From positions 1 to 39,076 of the forward strand of contig JAAMPI010000401.1 of the NCBI GenBank assembly GCA_013054445.1: a stretch of 39,076 bases of DNA, in the 5' to 3' direction. Positions 1 through 11,402 of the stretch are shown in pieces. A program made the translations under genes and the position numbers. The stretch's first letter is position 1; each line of letters starts with the position of its first letter. The notes under the pieces are model-generated. The model was not told the origin of the DNA. It was given only the letters and a program-made list of their open reading frames with translations, and ran no database searches. The stretch comes from Cudoniella acicularis. Lineage: Eukaryota; Ascomycota; Leotiomycetes; Helotiales; Helotiaceae.

Positions 1-2580
1 GATATCCTTTGCCTCGACATCGGCCTTCGTATCAAGTAGCTTCACGACCCCCTCGTGCCCGTTCTGAGCCGCCCAGTATAGAGGTGTCTGGCTATAGCTA
101 TCCTTTGCCTCGACATCGGCCTTTGTATTGAGTAGTAGCTTCACGACCCCCTCGTGCCCATTACGAGCCGCACAGAGTAGCCAGCCATCGCTATCCTTGT
201 CTTTAAACCTTGCCCGCTTTCCTAATAGTAAAAGCATAACTTGATCATGTCCGTTGATGGCAGCAAGCGAAAGTGGTGTACGCTTATCATTTGAAGGTAT
301 ATCAACTTTTGCCCCTTTCACATTTGAAAGTAGCCTTGCCACTTTCACGTAGCCCTTCTCTGCAGAGTGATGCATAGCTGTATAACCCTCTCCATCTGTC
401 TTATTAACTGCGCAGACTCTTAACAGAAGTTTAACAACATCCTCAAATCCAAGTCTCGACGCCACGTGTAGTGCAGGGAGACTGCCACCGATGACTGGTG
501 CATCGAAGAAATTCCTAGCACTATTGCGAGATTCCGAAGCCAGGACAATTTCTAGAAGAGGTCTATGCTGCTCCTTCACAGCCCAACCAAGGAGTCCATG
601 TAGATGCGAGGCTTGCGACTGGCCACTAGATATCCAAGGATGAAAATCCCAAGACTTATTGGGATTGACGGCAAGCTGCCTGAACAAGTCCCAGACAGCA
701 GACTCTCTGGTTATCATTTTTGTCTGAATAGCCCAGTTTTCTGTCGCGTAACGAAGGAATTTATACTGTTCTCGATTTGTAATTGTTGTTGGCTTTCTGG
801 GCAATCTCATAGAAATCGGTTTGTTTTGTTGATTTGGTGTCGGGGCAATAGCTCTGCTGATCTTCGACATGATGGTTCCGAATCCGCTGATTTTTTGAGC
901 CGCCATGAAGTCCTGTGGAATAGGAAGTCTTATATCAGAGTTTTTTTTCGATTTGGAGACCAAAATCGGAAAATGAGAGGTAGGTGACACAAAATTCGCC
1001 GCAGCTAAGCACGCCTTGTGTGGAATCGGTCGGATATGAGTCGTCACCCCAATGTCTTTGGAGAAATTGCTTTACTGAGGGATGTGCGAAACGAACGCAT
1101 TGGTCGGTAGCATCTAACACGACGAGATTTGCACAGCAGCTAATTAAAGATGCCGGCTTTGGCACCTTCTCGGAATCCCACGCTTTGTCGCTCAAGTCAA
1201 AGGCCACTGCTTCCATCAATTCGTTGAAGTAGAGCGGTCGTGTAGCGTAGCTAACCCATTTTAGCACCTTTGCGGTATATTGCCTTCCATGACGAATTCT
1301 TTTAAGACAACGACGGTACGTCTCTTCTAGATCCCTTGGAAGATCTTCAATCGCTTTGCGCATGTTACCGTCACTTGAATACGTATCCCATAGCGCTTCC
1401 ACCTGAAGATAAACCCACAAAAACCTAATAAGTTAATAGTCGGTATGATAATATTACTTAAGGCTCTTGAAAAGACGTACATTCCTGATGCTCCTTTTAA
1501 AAGCTTTTTCTTCATCTCCTCCATTAGTGCAAGGTCGCTTTTCAATTCACAGACACTGAACTTTTCTTCCATAACGGTTTCGATATATGACGACATGTCT
1601 GTTGTAACGTTGTTCGATGTGGAGATATGAACGGTGCCTGGGACGAACAGAGGCACCTTCAGGTGCGGGGCGATCTCTTCTCTACTGAAGATAGCTATAC
1701 GCGAATCGTTCTGCTTCGCTTTACTTCCGAAAAGCTTCTGTGCAAGTCGAAGTACATTCTCTGCCTCCCTCTCGTCCAATTCATCAAGACCGTCAATGAT
1801 ATAGATTATCTTAATCATATCGTTAGACAGGCTTATAATGATATCATATAAGTCTTGGAGGTCATGCTGTGTAAACTGTCGCCCGAAAAATTTCCAGACC
1901 TGTTCCTGGACCTCTACTGGGCAAGGCCTGTGGGTTGCGGTAAGATGCACAAGTACCTGCTTAATTAAACTTGCAAATATATCAGTCGCTTTTAGCATAT
2001 CGCTTTGGTTATATTCGCAATAGAAGTAGGCGGTGGTGTCTCCGGATCTCGCAGAGTTGCGCTTTATAGCTTCTACGACTGCTGTGCTACACAACCACCA
2101 GTTAGAAAGGATATAACAGATATGTAAACGGTAAACTATGACCTACGCGATCATTGTTTTGCCCGAGCCAACTATGGGAGTAATCATATCAGCCTCGATG
2201 ATCGTCTTCTTGACGTAGACAAGCCATACTTATCCCGGAGCACCATAGAGATGAAGATCCCTTTGCATCAAGCCAATCTAGGAATTCTGGATGCTCTAAG
2301 AACCACTGCCCGGTACCTTGGAGTTTTTTGTTACAGAGTCGGCGATGTACCCTCTTATGGTCATAGGCTGAAATCTTGTCAAATAGTTCTTGCTGGCTTG
2401 TGGGATCCACTGTCTAATATCAATACTTGTAAGGCAGGTAACACAAGTGAGCGTACTTACAGCATTTCTTGATCAGCAGTGGATTTCTAGGAAGAAGCGA
2501 TGTATTGAGATCTGGACAGTTAAAAGGTTAGATATATTTGTTAAACTACTAGTAACTAAAGTGGACGAGTTGAGGGTGAA
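1..2580 (-). pseudogene. NLR-type receptor, NACHT ATPase plus ankyrin repeats (C-terminal part, cut by window edge, frameshifted)
   Basis: This looks like a STAND-class immune or incompatibility receptor. Reading down the minus strand, a linker exon (2230-2409) gives WLDAKGSSSLWCSG. Short introns at 2172-2229, 2087-2146 and 1425-1480 then splice together a P-loop (CSGIIGSGKTMIA), a Walker B stretch (IIYIIDGLDELDE) and a GMFLWVYLQVEALW segment typical of fungal NACHT proteins. A further intron at 2410-2460 leads to an upstream exon of uncertain start. The frame stops at 935-937, right after an A8 run (941-948, T on plus). With one A fewer the frame stays open to base 1. That extension holds about five ankyrin repeats (bases 1 to about 520), with NGHEGVVKLLL and TPLYWAA motifs. 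The array leaves the window, so the C-terminus is unseen. It is probably one gene with the PNP domain at 2878-3841. The frameshift may be an assembly error or a true null. Confidence 0.8.
5..199 (-). repeat. near-identical tandem ankyrin-repeat units
   Basis: Two consecutive ankyrin units, 5-100 (96 bases) and 101-199 (99 bases), are about 90% identical over their first 70 bases. They differ by an in-frame 3-base gap: the peptide LLDTK versus LLLNTK. Units further inside the protein are much more diverged. High internal similarity at one end of the array is the pattern described for fungal NLRs whose repeats are reshuffled by unequal exchange. The array continues past base 1. Confidence 0.8.
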
Positions 2581-2584
2581 GTGA

Positions 2585-2877
2585 CATACTTTCTTTCCCT
2601 TTCGAATGTAAACATTGTTTCAATAATCTATCATCCTTTGGAAACGTAGAATGTGCTAGTTATAGTTAGCTAAGGATCGAGGAAATATAAAAAAAAANCA
2701 GGGGTTTATATTATAAATATTGGGCTTATATTTAGATACTCAATAATCATAAAATAATCAGATGTCTGCTCAAATCTGACAAATAAAAATTTGATTTAAA
2801 AGGCGCTATAAGCTAATCGAAAAAGTTCTAGTAATAAAATCTTAGGAAACGTAAAGGATTAAGATTAGAAAGGGCTA
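2585..2877. other. AT-rich gap between NACHT and PNP parts
   Basis: This very AT-rich stretch has one ambiguous base (2699) beside an A7 run and no convincing open frame. It lies where the linker between the PNP and NACHT domains would be encoded if the two parts are one gene. A GTTAGT sequence overlapping the PNP stop codon, on the minus strand near 2881, could be a splice donor leading into it. I could not find a clean exon chain across it. Confidence 0.5.
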
Positions 2878-3841
2878 CTAACTGGTGTGTGCTTGTCCTG
2901 CTTTAGGTGTGATGGTGTAGAGTATTCCTTTTGTATAGACGGCAGCAACGGCAGCTGCATATGGCTGCCAGTCCTTGTTCTTCTGACCGTCGCCGTAATC
3001 ACAAACACCTCGTATCACACCCGTTGGGAGCGTGTTCATAACCCCCGCTGCCTCCATCTCCAGCCCTATGAGATCGTATTCGTCTCTAAGTATATCCCTC
3101 CGTCGAGGATTCCGCATCATTGAATTTCCAGACCCAATATTACCGTACCAGACCCGCGTGCGTTCGGACTCATCGCGGGGTAACCTCTCAATCCGCTCCA
3201 ACGCTGATTCCATCTCTCCTAGTGTCGTGAACAAAATATCCTCCTCTTGACTCGGGCATAGAAATTTTTTATCGCCCACCTTCTCCTGAAACACAGCCAG
3301 GTATCTGCCGAATATATTTTCTGCCTTGAATGGCTTCTTCATCCTGAGTTTAATGTCTCCAATTGCGGCCCTCACAATAGCAGGAGTCTCTGCCTGGCGG
3401 CCGTTGGGTAAGAAGCCATCGTCCGTGTCTTTACCTAGATCATAGTGTATGATGCCAGTACTTGCCTTTTTCGGTACACAGACGAGAACGTCGCCAAGTC
3501 GGATATCGCGATGCTCTCTAGGAGGTTCCGGATAGATATTTGGGAGACCAGCAGCCACTCCGACCAACAAAGCAAACCAGATGTTCCGGAACCGCGCCTT
3601 TACTTGGTTTACGAGAGCAGTGGCAGCGCCGACACCATAGTTTTGCCCTATCGGCCACGTTGCAACCACGACATTGTGCCCGTTGATTTCCCCCCCCCCT
3701 ATATATGTAGTCGTCGCCTCGAACTGTTTCAAAGTGCCCGTCATGTTCCTTATCTAGTACACCTAAAGCAGCCTCTGCCTCAATAGGTAGCACGGCTATC
3801 CATGCGATCGTGTAATCATCGTAGCTGAGAGTTCGGCCCAT
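2878..3841 (-). pseudogene. PNP/UDP nucleoside-phosphorylase domain, likely N-terminus of the NLR
   Basis: Start ATG at 3841 (MGRTLSYDDYTIAWIAVLPIE). The fold is that of the nucleoside phosphorylase/MTA-SAH nucleosidase superfamily, as found at the N-terminus of many fungal NLRs: AWIAVLPIEAEAAL, then GHNVVVATWPIGQNYGVGAA, LLVGVAAGLPN, IRLGDVLVCVP, DLIGLEMEAAGVMN, and VIRGVCDYGDGQKNKDWQPYA near the C-terminus. These motifs sit in two frames that switch at a G10 run (plus strand C at 3690-3699). Nine Gs would restore one frame of 320 codons. As read, the product is a 107-residue truncation. In this family the GLEMEAAG and CDYGD elements line the nucleoside pocket, so ligand sensing is plausible but unproven. 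Fusion to the downstream NACHT-ankyrin part is inferred from gene order and known domain architecture. Confidence 0.8.
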
Positions 3842-6800
3842 CCTGAAATGAGCAATAAGCCTTGGATTGCGACTGGTTGCGGCAGGATTCCAAGTTGGTC
3901 AGACACTCCGCGACGACAATAACTTAAGCCAGGGTAGAGCCTAGCCAAACAATTAGAGACTTAGCGTCTCAGTATTATATCCTCTCCTTTAATGCAGGTG
4001 GACTTCACTGGTGAACGGAGCGGGTAGTATAAGGGAACTGAATCTGACCCCTCACCTGCGACGGGTTTGCAGCGTCAGGTACCCTTAACCTTATGGTGTC
4101 ATGCTAAGCGAGCCAACCAAAAGAAGGGCTCGAGAGAGGGATCTTGCGCACTCCCCTGAAGCTAGTTTCCATTTCTGCTTTCTCAAGTTCGCGAAACAAG
4201 GAGAGTGGTATTAGTGAGTGATGAATTATACAGTTAGTGTCGCTCACCCAAGCATTACCCGAGCCGCGCTAAAAGCAGTGTGTTGAGGGGGGATGGTTCT
4301 ACATATTTCTTCCTGCAAACAAGTCATTTACACCAAATGGCAGCCGTGTTTTTTGAACCAAAAGATAGCTGAGCGAAGGGTGTGGCTATGTTAGGTCAAC
4401 CGCTGAACCAAAATAGAATTGCCAATCGGGCTAACATTTTCCCGTTCCGTATTCTTGGTATGGAAAAGCGGCGACTCGGCGAAAGGTTTTTCGAGTTTCG
4501 GGGAAGTGTACTAGTAAAGTGGAAATACTAAAGAAAAGTATAATACCAAAAATCGTAAATCATTTTAATGTTGAGAAGCTGGTGTATGTCTAGAGGAGTG
4601 AAATAGCCCAATTCTCCTCAGTCTATGGTCGTATGTGACAGAATTTTGCTTAAAATAATTTATATTCTTTGAAATTGTGGTCAAATATGACCCCTCTCCC
4701 TTTCGCACTTTCTGCACTACACTTTCCCTTTTGACTACCTTCAAAGCAGTATGTGCTTACTTGTGAATGGAAAAGTTTTCGCCCTGTAAGCTGTTGAATA
4801 TGTCATAGGCATGAGGTTTGAGGTGTGCGGATTCGGGGAAGCTGGCTCGCATGTTGTGCCAAAAGAGCATAGCGATCACTGGTTATTTATGTACAGAGTC
4901 GAGGAAACATCTGCTTGTGGAGCAAGCTGATATTCTGACTTTAACAGAATATGATTAGGCTTACGTCGTTGAATTGATCTGACATATTTGAATTTTTTTG
5001 ACAAGACCCATTAAAGATAATCCCGGAAACCACGCAAAACTGCATTGGAACTTCTGAGGTACTTTTGACTTTCCAGCTTTGAATGACGAATGAGTTAGAT
5101 AACAGGAACTTAAATTCCGGTAGTAGTCTTTGTTGCATTCGCTTGAACTGACGAGCTGGCTCGTGAAAAGGGAGGCTCAAAGTCGTGGCCTTGGAAATCG
5201 GAAAGAATTGAGTACGTAGTGTGTGGTTCGGTAACAAGAGGATCAGAGGTTATGACCTGGGGACGCTTTCTTCGATTCAGTTTCGAAATTCCTTGATGGT
5301 TGGGGAAATTTCGAGGGGAAGTGGCATGTTGTCAAAAAGTCTCTGGTCCAAGAAAGATTTAAGATTTGAGTGGTTGTCATCCTCTACCCCCCTTTTTATC
5401 AAATTATTATACGAGATTCCCTGTGCAAAGACAGGGAGATTAAGCAATTACTTCGGTGCTTCAAGTATCAATATACTGTCTTGCAAAAATATTCATTTTC
5501 AGGGGAGTTGAGAATCTGTAAGTGAAGATTGGCGACTGAAGTGATGAACAACAAACGACAGAAAATATTCGACTAACATTAACAAACCAGATGACAACAA
5601 AATTGTTTACAGAAATTGTGGGATTTTTAATGTATTGGTGAATTTAAAATTAGCCCGAATCATTTCAGCAGCAAACATATTCAAATAAACTTGGCCAATG
5701 TGGAAATCGGAAAAACTGAATGGCAGGAGCGGAAATACGAACATTTAGTTATGCTGAATTTTTTTCGCTTTACCGATTGCTTTTATGTAAGTTAGACCCT
5801 AGATCTACTGCAATACCTTTCCGCGAGGCTTCCAAGCAAGTTACACACACAACTAACATGAGCTTGTGAAAACCTGGGGAACCTACAAATGAGATATTGG
5901 ATCCAAACAACTCCAAAAAAATCCGAAGAAATAAACACAACAAGTGCCTCACTGATCCACTAAGCCTAGGAGTTATTGAATGCCCCGAAATATACGGGAT
6001 GTGCGACCCTATCCTGTTGTTTATAAAAAGGACAGCATGGATTTTGAACGAGGTCGAAGTGGAGCAAATGTAAAATTCACGACTGCACAATCGACCATGA
6101 ACCGAGAGGAGGGGGAGGGGTGTTGCGTCGCATAATCGACGGTCATTACATGGACGGAAAGATAATCAAATTGAGCGACGCAATCAAGATAGCATTTAAG
6201 ATTTCCATCTTAAAGGAGCCAGGAGTAAGATTTGGGACAACGAGTTATGAAAGGAACGCGAAAAGAGAATGGACGAGCTAGTTGCGGAGTTGAATAACTG
6301 GGTTAACGAGTGCCCATGGCTACGCATTAGCTCTCCTCATGACGCTGGAGACGGGAAGTCATAAAGACAATGGCCGCCATTCTTCAGGCTGGATACGAGG
6401 GACTGGGTTGTCCGATTACTTGTGCATCCGGTCTTTCGTTCGCTTGTTCTGTCATTCAGAGAACATCTAACACTACTTCGTAAAGCAACTCGTTTGTCTC
6501 TCTCTCTTTCAATTTTCATATTATCGTTTGCGAGTTGCAAAAACGGACCAGATTCAAAGCCAGCGAGACTATTCTTATATACTTTCCTGCATCACATCTC
6601 TGAGAAGAACCTCTGGCTTGTCTTCCAATTGATCTAGAAAGAGAGTTCGTGCAAAGGCATATTCAGCGACATCCATTAAAGTGTGCGTATTTTGCGAAGT
6701 GAAATCTTTTAGAATAGAAGAAACCTTCTTTTAGAATAGAAGAAACCTTCTTTTATAGACTCATGTGCCTAGCTAGTCTGCTATCCCCGAGTGAATCAGA

Positions 6801-7950
6801 TGTTACATACAAAGCGGGTCAAGATATTTTTCCGTAACACACATGAGGCTATTCGATTGTGATAAAGAGGAAGGAGGATACTTTGCATCTGCTTCCCCTG
6901 ACAGGCGAAGAGCTGCAACTAGGTTTAAAAGAGCGCAAGAAAATGAGGACCCAAAATAGCTAGATCCATCGCAAAGAAGATCGTTCCAAGTTACTCCACA
7001 AGAGGGAAGAAGTTAAGAGACGAATCCTTCTTCGATCCGTACGAAGTGTAGTTCTACAGCATCCTCGTACCCAAGAATGGCAACAGTGATATCAAGAGTT
7101 AAAGACACGCTGGAAAGAAAGCTGGAAAGAGGGGGTGATCTTGGTTCAGATAATCCCAACCATTTGATTGGTAGGATCTTACGTATACTTCTCACTCGAA
7201 GATAAGACCCAAATTTTATCTCAAAACACTAACAAATTAAACTGCAGGAGATAGCAAACCATGAGACTCGGTTTCAAGTAGCCTCGCAGAAAAAAGAACA
7301 AATCGAGTTCTATAAATACATTCTTGCCGTGAGGCACACGCTAAGTAAGATCTTACTCCTCACCCTTGACACTGAAACGCCCAAAACCCCGTGCATTTTC
7401 ATCCCGATACAGTCAGTCATCTACAGGCACGTACGTGTCAAGTAAGCAAACTGAAAAGAGGCACCAATTCGTTGTCAGCTCGTATTGCCTATTTTATCCA
7501 ACGGCATATCAACATCACTTCACCAGAAGCAGTCAAAGGCAATTAGCACACAGGGCAACAGTTTGTACATTGCTCATGGTATATATGTACCACATTCTAC
7601 AAGGAACGCCAAACAACCCCCTAATAGCAAAACACAAGAAGTAAAGAAAAAAGCAGAGCGTGCCATGTATGTGTAGGTACGATTCCCAAGAAAGAAGCAA
7701 GGAAAACAATAAAGTCGTCTCTTATTACAAGTGTTTACGTCCTGTACAAGTTTCGGGATTCATCCGAAAGGCTGTACGTATGGGGTATCCTCATTCACAA
7801 TATCATTCCCAGATGCCAATGCAAAACGCTTGTTCTTGGTGTCGGCGCCTCTAAGTGCAGAATGCACGCGAAAATCCTCCAGAGTTTATCCCGTCCGTTC
7901 CCCCCCAACTCCGCGAGAGTCGCATTAGATAGTAGGAAAGCAGGAAGTAG
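3842..7950. other. gene-poor intergenic region
   Basis: No frame in these 4.1 kb has recognisable domains or a convincing exon chain. The longest open stretches (about 96-106 codons, for example 5221-5511 plus and 5770-6090 minus) have no family features and low-complexity, AT-driven composition. A 31-codon ATG frame at 6269-6364 looks coding-like but is isolated. The left 120 bases must contain the promoter of the PNP-NLR gene, which reads away to the left. Confidence 0.6.
6705..6756. repeat. 22-base tandem repeat, about 2.4 copies
   Basis: A 22-base unit beginning TCTTTTAGAATAGAAG occurs at 6705-6726 and exactly again at 6727-6748, followed by the first bases of a third copy. It lies in AT-rich non-coding sequence and no function is apparent. 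Confidence 0.9.
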
Positions 7951-9377
7951 CTATTGCTTGATGTAGTGGTGTTCGCCCACCTCCAGAACAGTAACCTCAT
8001 CTCCAACTCTTAATGCACTTTCCGGAGCAATTGGCACCATTTGCACCCCCAGACATCCGATATTTGGTCCTGTACCCTCATCGATTGCTCTGAAGCTCCT
8101 TAACGTCTTATCTGGCTCGGTGGGATGCCTCTCTCCGGTGACTTGATCAACATTGGGCATTTTGCAGCGCGCCGTCCTACAGGAGACGTCGTACTCATAA
8201 TATCCGATCTTTATGCGACGCCAACTATCTTCAAGGAAGGCTTCGGGTCCGGTAATGATTAGATTGGCGCGAAATCTAGCCGCAGACAAACGAGGAGCAC
8301 CTTTCGCTTTAGGCATCTGCTTCTCAATGGCGCGCACACTCGCAAGGTTGATCATGTGAAGAGGATACTAGGAAACATTAGCAGGAATTAACAGGCCACG
8401 AAAGAGTAGTATGACTTACAGCATCTTGGAATCCAGTCACTGGCTGGTATCCAAGTTCCTCCTTCTTGGGCGCATTTCGGTGAACCTCCCGCAGCTTCGA
8501 GTTGTCAATTCTGAACAAACCCAACTTGTTGCTGATACCCAGGTAGTATCTTAGTTCCTCCGGAATCTCGATTTCTAGGTTCAAAGCGTCCACGGTGTCT
8601 TTCCAAATTGTCATTTTTTCAAACGAGTAGCCAGCTTTCTCAATCTGAACAGGAGTTTGGGTCGAATGGGACTCGGAATTGTTTTTCTGGGACCCTTCCC
8701 ATGAAAGATGCTCCCCACTTTGCGACCTTACCTCTCCAGCCCGCCTCTTGCCAAGGGAAACTTAGGATGATAACTCCACCACTCTCAACATCCTCGGTGT
8801 GAGCTGTGTATGTTTCGACACTCTGGTCTGGCACCCACATCTCTGTTTTAACCTGAGCGAGTAAGGGGAATTGTCTTTGCGTGATGAATTCCCACTGGTG
8901 CGCAGCCTTCTCCTTCAGGGGGGTATTGGCGTTCACGGGAAAGGGGCTCTTCAGCTGGGCGAATGTAAATTGTCGGTCATATTCCATACCAGTCGAAATG
9001 ACAGTTCCACGATTCAGCTCAACTCCTTTGCAGCTCTTGACGGGGTAAATCCACATGCTCTTCAGACGCCACCATTCCGCCGATGTCTCTTCGGTGCTCG
9101 GGGGTCGACCTTCGGAAAATTTCTTGTCGAATTCGTTCAGCAGATTGCTCTCGATTTTTAGGCCTAGCTTCCTGCATCCTTGAGGTTGCTCAGCCAGAAG
9201 CTTCGCTTGTTCACGTTCGTAGATTATGAGTGCGATAATGGGTGGTATGCAAATAGCGAGAATGGTGAAGACATATGTGGTCGTAGAAAAGACGGGGATC
9301 GATTCCCACAATTGCTCCGAGTATGTTTCGTAGTACTCTTCGAGAAGGTCGCGGCATTGCTCGATGAGGTCATCCAT
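7951..9377 (-). CDS. MOSC-domain protein, mARC-like, with an apparent single-base frameshift
   Basis: Start ATG at 9377. Residues about 32-53 form one hydrophobic segment (TYVFTILAICIPPIIALIIY), suggesting membrane anchoring. The MOSC N-terminal beta-barrel follows (LKSMWIYPVKSCKGVELNRG), then the MOSC domain with RFRANLIITGPEAF and SCRTARCKMPNVDQVTGE. The second Cys is at the position that ligates the molybdenum cofactor in mARC/sulfurase-C proteins. The family reduces N-hydroxylated compounds or handles sulfurated Moco. An intron at 8368-8419 joins GFQDA to YPLHMINLASVR. Between FDP and the next conserved block the frame breaks: deleting one base of the AAA at 8656-8658 (TTT on plus) gives TPVQIEKAGYSFEKMTIWKD and a 457-residue protein. 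As read it ends at 8640. A 5'-UTR intron (9421-9486) is possible. The family call is firm; true pseudogene versus assembly error is open. Confidence 0.85.
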
Positions 9378-11402
9378 GATGGGCGTAGGGAATGTAAAAG
9401 CACAGAATGTGCTGGTTATCTGCTGTATAGGGGTATATTGTTAGCGTCTTTCCAAAACGAAAAGGGACAGGTGTGCTGGGACTTACCAAACAATGTACAT
9501 GAAGTCAAGGTAAAGGAGTGAACGAAGAGGAGAATTAAAAGACGAAAGAGGGGGAAGGGGACGAGGCTCGCGTGATGTGGAGTTTTCCCTGTGGAGGGAT
9601 GAGATGGAGGAGGTCAACTGTGAGTCTGGAATAATTGCGCGCTGCAATAAAGGGTCAGGGTTGCAGTACCTCGTAGCTGGCTCTGGCGTTGGTGTGCAGA
9701 ACCGGTTATGCGGGACCGTAGAGGACGAGGGGACGAAGGCTGGTTCTAGAGCTGGCTCCCGTGCTCCGTCTCTCTCACAGGCCGCGTTTGGTAGGCCTAG
9801 TTGTGGGCTTGCAGGCTTGCAGCCAGACGAGATGAGGCCAGTGTAGTCCAATATGGTGGCCGAGACAATGAGGCGAGACCTGGGGCAACAAACGCGATTC
9901 TAGCGGCTTGAAGCGTGGAAAGAAGGAGCGATGCATCCCGCCGTATAGAACTGCTCTCGCATGGCTCCGTTTTGCTGCAGAGAAGCGCATCGATTTTAGG
10001 GGTCTCACATCGAAATGCAGGACAGGTGGACCCTGAAAATGCGCCTTCCTAGCCTTTTCCAGAGCGCGCTGGCCCAGCACGTCGTCTCCTCTGCCCAGGC
10101 TGCTCTACCGCTCACCACGCGCCAATAGCAATGATGCTTCCACGCAGATGCAGCACGTCGGGCGACCGTTCGGAACTTCAGCCTGTCAACTACGGGCAAC
10201 GTTAACGGTGCAGGCGTCTACTGCTCGAGCCTCGAGCCTCGAGGTGGCGCCGGGTCTTTGGAAAAGGGCATTTCCGCCGTCCGCAGTCCGTCGTGGCGCA
10301 GCGTCGCCGCCTGAAAGAGGAAGCCAGGTCGCTGTCAAGCCGTGCAACACTGGGAAGGTGGATCGCTGGAGAAAAGGGAACGACGAGACGCTGGCGGAGG
10401 GCCAAGCTTCAAACTTCCAATCTCACCGCAGAAACGCGTAACAAACTTCCCAGGCTTCTCGCAGGCTCGCACACGTATACGTACGCATACTGTACTGTGC
10501 GAGAGAGACGAACACGAATGTCCGAATGTCCTTCTCTTCTCATCAAGTCGGATTCGATCATTCCGGAAGCTGGTCTGCTGGACGCTGGAATAAGGTTGAA
10601 AGTGAGCCCAGTCCCGGGATTCATCGAACCTCATATCAAGGAAACGAAGCCCCCGCGTCGTGTTCCCTCGATTCTGCGCCCAGAAAGCATCCGACTTGCC
10701 TACAGCCGGTTTTCTGAGTCTCTTTGAAGCTGGGCAAAACGACCGTGTGACCTATAAACAGCCCAGATGCTGAGAAGGACTGTCTGGAGTGGACATCGAG
10801 AGGAGGGGGAGGTGTTTAAACCTCGGAGATTAGAACCGGCTCCCCTTTTTCAATCGAAGCAGATGCAACCCTTTTAGGAAACATGCCTCAGCCACAAAAG
10901 TCTGATTGACTCGCAGAATGCCGAGTTCATTAGCTTGTGACAGCTGCCAAGACACGAGTTGACGAGTCCTCGTTGAATCTATACGGATTCCGAAGTCCTT
11001 TACGAAGTGCGAGGTATGCCGTGTAGGGCAGCGAGGCAGTTTCTCCACCAACTGCACTCTCAACGTCTATTGCTAGGAGTTCTCTGCTTCAAACTGTTAG
11101 CAAGGTAAGTAAAAAATAGCCCAGCTTGCACGTTTTAAGCTCAGACTAAGGCCAAGTCTTCAAGTTCTGCATGGCTAGATCAAAACAGGGTTGTGCTGCA
11201 TGACTGTGCCACCCGCTTCTCATCGTTCGTGGGGGTAACAACATTCAAAAATCTCATTTTCTGTTCATACAATCATTACGGGCCTTACCAAGCCGCTATC
11301 CCTCCTGTACCAAAATAGCCAATAGCCAATAGCCCAAACTCCCTGCCAACCCTCATGTGCTATACAAAACATCGACAAAGGATTTTACCCGGTTCAGACA
11401 TC
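9378..11402. other. intergenic region between MOSC gene 5' end and SMC2 3' end
   Basis: No supported gene. The left part contains the MOSC 5' leader with a good GTAAGT donor (9481-9486, minus strand) and a possible acceptor at 9421. Around 10222 there is a short tandem of CTCGAGC. Open frames of up to 144 codons at 9483-10730 overlap on both strands, are Arg/Ser-rich and have no domain signal; I read them as chance frames in GC-rich DNA. 10740-11402 holds the presumed 3' flank of SMC2. Confidence 0.55.

Noticed and set aside
7366..7928. Overlapping 60-90 codon plus-strand frames before the MOSC gene
   Set aside because: Short, mutually overlapping in different frames, no domain features; the sequence is most likely the 3' flank of the MOSC gene.
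10293..10727. 144-codon frame as a gene
   Set aside because: Arg/Ser-rich, overlapped by several equally long frames on both strands in GC-rich DNA, and no splice or domain support.
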